NCBI RefSeq assembly: GCF_004919685.1
Contig: NZ_SMYZ01000025.1
Location: 1-64,000, forward strand
Length of the DNA: 64,000 nucleotides
Direction of reading: 5' to 3'
Source: Mesorhizobium norvegicum
GTDB taxonomy: Bacteria; Pseudomonadota; Alphaproteobacteria; Rhizobiales; Rhizobiaceae
Shown: positions 58,030 to 64,000 of the stretch, one piece after another
How the letters are laid out: every line of letters starts with the position of its first letter
Numbering within the stretch: the first letter of the stretch is position 1
The notes under the pieces: model-generated
The model's database searches: none
Told to the model about the DNA's origin: nothing
What the model saw: the letters and a program-made list of their open reading frames with translations, nothing else
Position numbers and translations under genes: made by a program

Positions 58030-59847
58030 CTATGTTCTTGCTGGGGCCGAGTTCTTGCTGGGGCCGACGAAGTGGCGCCAGCCGCCGAAGGACGAGATGT
58101 CGGACGCACCGCTGAGGCCAGCGGTTTCGACCAGGAAGCCTTTGGCCGAACTGCCGTCCTCGAGCTCGATGGTCCCGATGCCGAGCGGTGGCGGGATGGC
58201 CGCGACGAAGCGGCCGAAGGCATCGGCCGACAGCCGCCAGACTTCGACCTCGACGGCAGCGCCGCCCTCGGCGACACGGAGCAGCCCCGGCTTGGGCACG
58301 GACTGGCCAGCCAGCGCATAGAGCCTGTAGGCGGCGCATGTCTTTGCCGAGCGCGAGAACCGTGCGCCGAGCTGGCTCAGTTGGCCGTTGAGCGGCATCC
58401 CCGAAAGATGCGCGCCAACAACCACGAGATCGATCATGCCATCATCGGCTGATGAAGCTGCAGGCAGAAAACCCGGCTGCTGCCAGCCGGTTGCGCCGAG
58501 CGAAAGGCCGCTCGCCGCATGCAGGTCGCGGGCGAGCGCCGCTGTCAGCGCATCGCGGCCGGCCGGCGCCAGCAAGGTGACGCTCATCGGCAGGCCGTCA
58601 TCGCGCTTGCCTGTCGGCACGGCGATGCCACACATGTCGAGCAGGTTGACGAAATTGGTGTAGGTGCCGAGGCGGCTGTTGGTCTCGATCGGATCGGCGA
58701 GCACGGCGGCGGTGGTGTAATGCGTCGGCGCGGTCGGCACGCAGAGCAGGTCGACCGAGGCGATGACGGGAGCGAGCTTCGCTCTGTAGGCCTGCAAGGC
58801 ATAGAGGCCGCGGAAAGCGTCCGCCGCCGAAAGGTTGCGCGCGCCGCCGATGATCTTGCGCGTCACCGGATGTAGGGCCGCTTCGTTGGCCTCCATGAAA
58901 TCGCGGATCGCCGCATAGCGCTCAGCCACCCAGGCGCCTTCATAGAGAAGGTTGGCGGTGGCGTAGAAATCGCGGAAGGGGATTTCTACCAGCCGGCAGC
59001 CAAGCCGCGACAGCGTTGCAAGTGAGGCCTCGAAGCCGGCTTGCATCGCCGCATCGCCGAAGAATTTCAGGTCGGCCTTTGCCGGGATGCCGACGCTCAG
59101 CACCGGCGGGCGTACGGCGAGCGGCTGGACGGCGATGTTGCGCGAATACGGATCGGCCGCGTCGCGCGCCGCCGCCACCGAGAACACCTGATAGGCGTCG
59201 TCGACGGTCAATGCGAACACCGAGACGCAGTCGAGCGTGCGGCAGGCCGGCACGACGCCGGCGGCCGACAGCGCGCCGAGCGTCGGCTTCAGCCCGACAA
59301 TGTTGTTGAGGCCGGCCGGGATGCGGCCGGAGCCGGCGGTGTCGGTGCCGAGCGCAAACGAGACGATGCCGCGCGCCGTCGCCACCGCCGACCCCGACGA
59401 TGAGCCGCCCGGCACCAGCTCGGCGTCGATGGCGTTGCGCGGGATCGGCCAGGGCGTGCGCGCGCCGACGAGACCGGTGGCGAACTGGTCGAGATTGGTC
59501 TTGCCGACGACCAGCGCGCCAGCCGCCCTCAGCCGTGCCACCACGGTGGCGTCCCTGTCGGGCCAGTAGGTATATTCGGCGCAGGCCGCCGTCGTCGGCA
59601 TGCCGGCGACGTCGATATTATCTTTTACGGCGAAGGGGACGCCCCAGAGCGGTTTGGCCACCGGGTCGAACGGGCAGAGGGCGGCAGCGGCCGCCAGCAG
59701 CGCGGCCTTGTCGGCCAGATGGATGAAGATGCCGGGATCGTCGGCGGCCCTCAGGCGGGCATGCACCGTCTCGATGACTTCGTCTACGCCGATGCCGGCC
59801 GCGTAGGCGGCGTGCAGGCTGCCTATGTCGAAGCGCAGGTCGCTCAT
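58030..59847 (-). CDS. atzF: Allophanate hydrolase
   Basis: The 605-residue enzyme hydrolyses allophanate to two ammonia and two CO2, the last step of biuret and cyanuric acid degradation. The N-terminal amidase-signature domain has the Ser-cisSer-Lys triad at Lys75 (AVKDNIDVAG), Ser149 (PGGSSSGSA) and Ser173 (GTDTAGSGRIPA), with the same spacing as AtzF of Pseudomonas ADP. The C-terminal domain (about 470-605) is the allophanate-hydrolase-specific one. Its extreme C-terminus is altered by a perfect 17-bp tandem duplication (58034-58067). ATG 59847 overlaps the cupin gene stop. No biotin carboxylase partner is present, so it is not the urea amidolyase route. Confidence 0.94.
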   Translation of the reverse strand: MSDLRFDIGSLHAAYAAGIGVDEVIETVHARLRAADDPGIFIHLADKAALLAAAAALCPFDPVAKPLWGVPFAVKDNIDVAGMPTTAACAEYTYWPDRDATVVARLRAAGALVVGKTNLDQFATGLVGARTPWPIPRNAIDAELVPGGSSSGSAVATARGIVSFALGTDTAGSGRIPAGLNNIVGLKPTLGALSAAGVVPACRTLDCVSVFALTVDDAYQVFSVAAARDAADPYSRNIAVQPLAVRPPVLSVGIPAKADLKFFGDAAMQAGFEASLATLSRLGCRLVEIPFRDFYATANLLYEGAWVAERYAAIRDFMEANEAALHPVTRKIIGGARNLSAADAFRGLYALQAYRAKLAPVIASVDLLCVPTAPTHYTTAAVLADPIETNSRLGTYTNFVNLLDMCGIAVPTGKRDDGLPMSVTLLAPAGRDALTAALARDLHAASGLSLGATGWQQPGFLPAASSADDGMIDLVVVGAHLSGMPLNGQLSQLGARFSRSAKTCAAYRLYALAGQSVPKPGLLRVAEGGAAVEVEVWRLSADAFGRFVAAIPPPLGIGTIELEDGSSAKGFLVETAGLSGASDISSFGGWRHFVGPSKNSAPART

Positions 59848-60194
59848 TTGGCCTCCCCCAGAATGATCACCGGCAGGTCCCACTGGATCAGCACGACGCA
59901 GCCGTCTTTCGTCCACACCGAATGCTCGGTGCCGACCGGATTCAGCACGACGCTGCCGGTGGGATAGTCGCCATTCTCGTCACTCTGCGTTCCTTCCAGC
60001 ACGACGATGGTCTCCAGCCCGACATGGCGGTGGCGCGGCACGCCGGCGCCGGGCCGGTAGCTGAGGATGGCGACCGACGGTCCCACCGGCCCGCCCTTTA
60101 GCAGCCAGTGCACACTGATGCTGTCGCGGAAAGGCTCGAACGCCAGATCGCGCCAGCCGCCGTCGAGCAGGCCGGCAAAGGCAAGATTAGACAT
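59844..60194 (-). CDS. Cupin-domain protein (ChrR-like)
   Basis: The 116-residue single-domain cupin has metal-ligand motifs VPRHRHVGLETIVVLEG (two His and one Glu) and a second-motif His in GTEHSVWTKDG. Proteins like this serve as small dioxygenases, isomerases or ligand-binding accessory factors. Start is ATG 60194; an in-frame TTG at 60200 is weaker. It overlaps the upstream cysteine hydrolase gene by eight bases and atzF by four, so its product is needed at a similar level. The role in ureide breakdown is not known. Confidence 0.87.
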   Translation of the reverse strand: MSNLAFAGLLDGGWRDLAFEPFRDSISVHWLLKGGPVGPSVAILSYRPGAGVPRHRHVGLETIVVLEGTQSDENGDYPTGSVVLNPVGTEHSVWTKDGCVVLIQWDLPVIILGEAK

Positions 60195-60855
60195 TGGCAA
60201 TTCCCTTGAGTACCTGGTCGGTGGTCGCTGTCCAGCCGACGATGGCGCCCTGCGCCCTGATCATGGCCATCGCCGCTGCCTTGAACTCGGGGAAATAGCT
60301 TTCCGTCGCGTCCTCGGCGAGCAGGCACTCATAGCCACGGTCGTTGGCCTCGCGCATCGTCGTCTGCACGCAGACCTCGGTGGTGACGCCGGCAAAGACC
60401 AGCTGCCCGGCTCCGAGCCTCTTGAGGTCCTCGTTGAAGGAGGTGGCGTAGAATGCGCCCTTGCCGGGCTTCTCGATGACGATCTCGCCCGGCAGCGGCG
60501 CAAGCTCGTCGAGGATCGCCGTGCCCGGCTCGCCGACGATCAGCACGCGGCCCATCGGCCCGACATCGCCGATGCGGATCGACGGATTGCCGCGATTGCG
60601 CTTGGCCGGCGGCAGGTCAGAGAGGTCGGGCCGATGGCACTCCATAGTGTGGATCACCGGCAGGCCGGCGGCGCGGAACCCTTCGATTAGTCTCTTCACC
60701 GTCGGCACAATGGCGGTGATGCGGCTGACATCGTTGCCGAGGCTGGCACCAAAACCGCCGGGCTCGGCGAAGTCGCGCTGCATGTCGATGACGATCAGCG
60801 CCATGCATTCAGGCTTGAAGACGAAGGCAAACGGCTGGGCATCGATTTCGGCCAT
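60187..60855 (-). CDS. Isochorismatase-like cysteine hydrolase, probable triuret hydrolase
   Basis: The 222-residue protein has the Asp-Lys-Cys triad at Asp24 (IVIDMQRDF), Lys129 (IEKPGKGAF) and Cys162 (GVTTEVCVQTTMREA). It is a clear paralogue of the biuret hydrolase encoded 1.5 kb upstream in the same operon, but lacks its N-terminal segment and differs around the pocket (MECHRPDLSD, IRIGDVGPMGRVL). A triuret hydrolase (TrtA) of this family is known from Herbaspirillum and acts before biuret hydrolase, so that is my best proposal. Other carbamoyl-amide substrates, such as an N-carbamoyl compound, are possible. The start ATG at 60855 overlaps the ATPase stop by one base. Confidence 0.8.
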   Translation of the reverse strand: MAEIDAQPFAFVFKPECMALIVIDMQRDFAEPGGFGASLGNDVSRITAIVPTVKRLIEGFRAAGLPVIHTMECHRPDLSDLPPAKRNRGNPSIRIGDVGPMGRVLIVGEPGTAILDELAPLPGEIVIEKPGKGAFYATSFNEDLKRLGAGQLVFAGVTTEVCVQTTMREANDRGYECLLAEDATESYFPEFKAAAMAMIRAQGAIVGWTATTDQVLKGIANV

Positions 60856-62387
60856 CAGTGATGTCCCGCCATATGCTCGCCGATGGTCTGCACACTCGCG
60901 CCGGCGATCGGAGTTTCGTAGACCAGCGCGCCGTTCGACATGACGAAGATGCGGTCGGACAGTTCGAGCAGCTCGTCGAGATCTTCGGACATCAAAAGCA
61001 CCGCAGCCCCGGCATTGCGCGCCTTCATGATGCGGGCGCGGATTTCCGCCACCGCCGAGAAGTCGAGGCCGAAGCATGGGTTGGAGACGATCAGCAGATC
61101 GACCTCGCCGGTCAGTTCGCGCGCCAGCACAGCGCGCTGCACATTGCCGCCCGACAGCGAGGCGATAGGCGACGACAGCGATGCTGTCTTGACCTTGAAC
61201 TGTTCGACCAGCCGGGCACTGAACGCGCGGATGGCACTGGTGCTGATCCAGTTCACCGGCTTGCCGTTGCCGTCCATGTCGAAGGTGCGGAAGGAGATGT
61301 TCTCGGCCACCGTCATTTTCGGCGCGCAGGCATTCTTCAGCGGCTCTTCGGGAATGAGCCGCACGTTGAACGCGCGGGCCTCGGCGCGTGTCGCCGCATA
61401 GGCGGCCCCACGCACCAGCACATCGCCCGCGTCGCGCGGCCGCTGGCCGGCCAGCACTTCCAAAAACTCCTTCTGACCGTTGCCGGAAATGCCGGCGATG
61501 CCGACGATTTCGCCCGAGCGCACGCCAAGATCCTCGATGCTGATGGATTTCAGCCCGGTTCTATCCGGCGCCTTCAGCGACCTGACCTTCAGCACCGTCT
61601 CGGCATCGGCCTTCGGCGCGGCGCGGCTGTCGAGTGCGGCGATCGGCTGGTCGCCGATCATCATCGCCGCCATTGCCTTATGGTCGAGGTCGGCGACGCG
61701 GCCGGTTCCGGTCAGCCTGCCTTTGCGCAGCACGCTGACATCGTCGGCGAAGGCCGTGACCTCATGGAACTTGTGCGAAATCATCAGCACGGTGAGGTCA
61801 CCCGCCTTTGTCATGTCGCGCACCAGGCCCAGCACTTCCTGCGCCTCGCCAGGCGTGAGCACTGAGGTCGGCTCGTCCAGCACCAGGAAACTGCGGCCGA
61901 GATAGAGCTGCTTGATGATCTCCAACTTCTGCTTCTCGCCGGCGGCAAGCTCAGCCACCTTGACGTCGAGCGGCAGCTTGAACGGCATGCGTCCCATGAA
62001 TACGGCGAGGGCGCCACGCTCCTTGCGCCAGTCGACAATGCCAGGCACTTTTTCACGCGAAATGACGAGGTTCTCTGCTCCCGTCAGCGACGGCACCAGC
62101 GTGAAATGTTGGTAGACCATGCCAAGGCCGAGCGCTGAGGCATCCTTGGGGCTGGCGATCGCCACCTCGCGGCCGTCGACCAGCATGTCGCCGGAGGTCG
62201 GATGGTAAAAGCCCATCATGCATTTGACCAGCGTCGACTTGCCCGCGCCGTTCTCGCCGAGCAGCGCGTGGAAGGAGCCGGCCGGCACCTTGACCGAGAC
62301 ATCGTCGAGCGCAGTGAAGGCGCCGAAGCGCATGGTCATGCCGATGGTCTCGACGCCGACGGCCTTCTTGCCGGTGATCCCGCTCAT
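60855..62387 (-). CDS. Nucleoside-type ABC transporter ATP-binding protein (double ABC), second system
   Basis: The 510-residue ATPase has domain 1 with GENGAGKST, an altered signature LAAGEKQKLEIIKQL and Walker B FLVLDEPTSVLTP, and domain 2 with GISGNGQKE, LSGGNVQRAVLARE and LLIVSNPCFGLD. It resembles the ATPase of the rightward operon in layout but is clearly diverged. It lies 10 bp after the biuret hydrolase gene and upstream of the cysteine hydrolase, so transport and hydrolysis genes alternate in one leftward operon. The matching permease is at 63116; its binding protein and other permease are presumably beyond the window. Confidence 0.92.
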   Translation of the reverse strand: MSGITGKKAVGVETIGMTMRFGAFTALDDVSVKVPAGSFHALLGENGAGKSTLVKCMMGFYHPTSGDMLVDGREVAIASPKDASALGLGMVYQHFTLVPSLTGAENLVISREKVPGIVDWRKERGALAVFMGRMPFKLPLDVKVAELAAGEKQKLEIIKQLYLGRSFLVLDEPTSVLTPGEAQEVLGLVRDMTKAGDLTVLMISHKFHEVTAFADDVSVLRKGRLTGTGRVADLDHKAMAAMMIGDQPIAALDSRAAPKADAETVLKVRSLKAPDRTGLKSISIEDLGVRSGEIVGIAGISGNGQKEFLEVLAGQRPRDAGDVLVRGAAYAATRAEARAFNVRLIPEEPLKNACAPKMTVAENISFRTFDMDGNGKPVNWISTSAIRAFSARLVEQFKVKTASLSSPIASLSGGNVQRAVLARELTGEVDLLIVSNPCFGLDFSAVAEIRARIMKARNAGAAVLLMSEDLDELLELSDRIFVMSNGALVYETPIAGASVQTIGEHMAGHH

Positions 62388-62397
62388 CCTCGGTTCC

Positions 62398-63099
62398 TCA
62401 CGGTAGTTGGGCGACGAAGGACGCCGAGTTCGACACCGCGCCGAAGACGCCGCCTTGCATCTTGATCATCTTGATGGCGGCCAGATGGTTGCCGTAATCG
62501 GTGGCGCCGCAGCAATCCTCCAGCATCACGCATTCGAAGCCGCGGTCATTGGCCTCGCGCATGGTGGTGTGGACGCAGACATCGGTGGTGATGCCGGTGA
62601 GCACGATGTTGTCGATACCGCGCTGGTTGAGGATCAGCTCCAGGTCGGTGGCGCAGAACGAGCCCTTGCCCGGCTTGTCGATGATCGGCTCACCCTCGGC
62701 CGGATAGAGGTCGGGGATGATGTCCCAGCCCGGCTCGCCGCGCACCAGGATGCGCCCGCAGGGGCCCGGATCGCCGATGCCGGCATTGATGCGGCGCGAG
62801 CGCCAGCGCTTGTTGGCCGGCAGGTCGGCGAGGTCGGGCCGATGGCCCTCGCGGGTGTGAATGATGGTGTAGCCCTTGGCCCGCATCGCCGACAGCACCG
62901 ACTTGATCGGTTCGATCGGCGCGCGCACCAGCGACAGATCGTAGCCCATATGGTCGACATAACCGCCCGGCCCGCAGAAGTCGGTCTGCATGTCGATGAT
63001 GATCAGCGCCGTGTTGTCGGGACGAAGCTCGCCATTGTAGGGCCATGGATAGGGATCGGCGTCGATATAGCGCTGGGTGATACCGGCTCGGGCGTTCAT
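62398..63099 (-). CDS. biuH: Biuret hydrolase (biuret amidohydrolase)
   Basis: The 233-residue isochorismatase-fold cysteine hydrolase converts biuret to allophanate and ammonia. The triad falls at Asp36 ([11 protein letters not shown]), Lys142 ([10 protein letters not shown]) and Cys175 ([15 protein letters not shown]), which are the residue numbers I recall for the characterised Rhizobium leguminosarum enzyme. The N-terminal [16 protein letters not shown] and the [20 protein letters not shown] loop are also as in that enzyme. It is upstream of atzF in the same operon, which supplies the next step. Confidence 0.93.
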   Translation of the reverse strand: MNARAGITQRYIDADPYPWPYNGELRPDNTALIIIDMQTDFCGPGGYVDHMGYDLSLVRAPIEPIKSVLSAMRAKGYTIIHTREGHRPDLADLPANKRWRSRRINAGIGDPGPCGRILVRGEPGWDIIPDLYPAEGEPIIDKPGKGSFCATDLELILNQRGIDNIVLTGITTDVCVHTTMREANDRGFECVMLEDCCGATDYGNHLAAIKMIKMQGGVFGAVSNSASFVAQLP

Positions 63100-63115
63100 G
63101 GCAAAAACTCCGGTC

Positions 63116-64000
63116 TCATTTGGTGATCGACAATTCGCCCGGTGCGCCGGCGAGCGAACGGGTCGGCGACGACGTGGCGATCATGATGATTAGGGTGAGG
63201 ATGTAGGGCGCGGCGTAGAAGAGGTAGTAGCCTTGGGTGACGCCGACCGACTGCAGCGCCGGTCCAAGAGCGCCGGCCCCGCCGAACAGAAGGGCGGCGG
63301 CAAAGCAGCCAAGCGGGTTCCAGCGCGCGAAGATAACCAGCGCCACCGCCATCAGCCCTTGGCCCGACGAGATGCGTTCGGTCCAGCTGCCGGGATAATA
63401 GAGCGACAGATAGGCGCCGCCGATGCCGGCTAGCGCCCCACCGACGCCGGTGGCGATCAGGCGCACGGTGTTGGGATTGAGGCCCATGGCGCGCGCGGCG
63501 TCGGAACTGTCGCCGACGACGCGCAAGATGAGGCCGGCGCGGGTGTTGCGGAAGGCCCACCACAACACGACCGAAAGCACCGCACCGATGAGGAACAGGA
63601 CGTTGACGTCGAGTGCCGCCTGCACCTGCGGGATATCGGACCAGTCGCCAAAGGGAATGGCCGGCAAATTGGGCGCCTTCGGTTTGATGAACGGCTTGCC
63701 GAAGAAGAAGGCGAGACCCGAGCCGAACAGCATCAGCGCGATGCCGATGGCGATGTCGTTCACCTTCGGGAATTTGCAGATCCAGCCGTGGAACAGGCCG
63801 AAGCAGAGGCCGGCGGCCGCGGCGGCGAGCAGGCCGAGCCAGGGCGAGTTGGTCATCACCGCCACCGCATAGGCGGTCATGGCGCCGAAGATGAGCGTGC
63901 CTTCCAGCCCGAGATTGATGCGGCCGGAACGCTCGGTGATCGCCTCGCCCAGCGAGACGAAGATGAAGGGTGTCGACACGCGAATGGCACCACCCAGAAT
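63116..64000 (-). CDS. Nucleoside-type ABC transporter permease, second system (5' end outside window)
   Basis: The frame is still open at base 64000: codons before the GTG at 63979 read ILGGAIR in the same frame, which fits the usual LxxxxR lead of this family, so the true start is outside. The visible 294 residues include [40 protein letters not shown] and the coupling loop [20 protein letters not shown]. It belongs with the ATPase at 60855 and the biuret hydrolase, 16 bp downstream. The likely ligand is a ureide such as biuret or triuret, by context. Confidence 0.92.
   Translation of the reverse strand: MLGGAIRVSTPFIFVSLGEAITERSGRINLGLEGTLIFGAMTAYAVAVMTNSPWLGLLAAAAAGLCFGLFHGWICKFPKVNDIAIGIALMLFGSGLAFFFGKPFIKPKAPNLPAIPFGDWSDIPQVQAALDVNVLFLIGAVLSVVLWWAFRNTRAGLILRVVGDSSDAARAMGLNPNTVRLIATGVGGALAGIGGAYLSLYYPGSWTERISSGQGLMAVALVIFARWNPLGCFAAALLFGGAGALGPALQSVGVTQGYYLFYAAPYILTLIIMIATSSPTRSLAGAPGELSITK

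Noticed and set aside
1..64000. CRISPR arrays, rRNA operons, nod/nif/fix symbiosis genes, toxin-antitoxin pairs
   Set aside because: None were recognised. Repeats present are the two large direct copies, the 13-bp iterated word and the 17-bp tandem duplication.

Overview
The window looks like chromosome or large-replicon DNA of a Mesorhizobium-like member of the Rhizobiales (Alphaproteobacteria). This is inferred from high GC at third codon positions, many ABC uptake systems paired with LysR/GntR-style local regulators, Tat-exported binding proteins, and a biuret hydrolase whose catalytic residues fall at the same numbers as I recall for the Rhizobium leguminosarum enzyme. No rRNA, complete tRNA, CRISPR array or replication origin was seen.

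Region 1 (1-4468) is housekeeping or poorly characterised: the end of an NDUFA9-like NAD(P)-binding protein, pterin carbinolamine dehydratase, a 51-residue protein, an SAM hydroxide adenosyltransferase overlapping an MpaB-type oxygenase, a CapA-like phosphoesterase and a YbhB-type protein. Region 2 (4837-21355) is a complete but rearranged respiratory complex I. nuoH, nuoI and a CBS-domain gene read rightward and meet nuoJ-K-[Mrp-like D]-[84 aa]-[NuoL-like]-M-N-A-B-C-D-E-F-G reading leftward. It has four antiporter-like subunits instead of three, plus a small membrane protein between two of them.

Region 3 (about 21.7-46.8 kb) is a 24-kb catabolic block bounded by two diverged direct repeats of about 360 bp that share an exact 62-bp core. 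Inside are three agmatine deiminase paralogues (one Tat-exported), a dimethylargininase/amidinotransferase-like enzyme fused by overlap to a PotABCD-type polyamine transporter, a Dpp/Opp-type transporter, N-carbamoylputrescine amidase, a class III aminotransferase, a succinate-semialdehyde-type dehydrogenase and an M20 amidohydrolase, with three LysR and one LuxR regulator. Together they could take agmatine or another guanidino/polyamine compound to putrescine, 4-aminobutyraldehyde and onward. The right border carries a broken tyrosine integrase (frameshifted, cut after about 64 codons) joined directly to the C-terminal part of a type I secretion HlyD gene that is itself frameshifted.

Region 4 (48059-64000) is a ureide/nucleobase nitrogen-salvage locus. 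A RutR-like TetR repressor faces an operon across two tandem RutR-like boxes. The rightward operon encodes a family-1 UDG-like protein, a GMC oxidoreductase, a NIPSNAP protein, a BMP-type nucleoside ABC transporter and an amidohydrolase of the ATZ/TRZ type. The convergent leftward operon encodes a second BMP-type transporter (ATPase and permease in view), biuret hydrolase, a paralogous cysteine hydrolase that I propose is triuret hydrolase, a cupin and allophanate hydrolase AtzF. The logical flow is import, then triuret to biuret to allophanate to ammonia and CO2.
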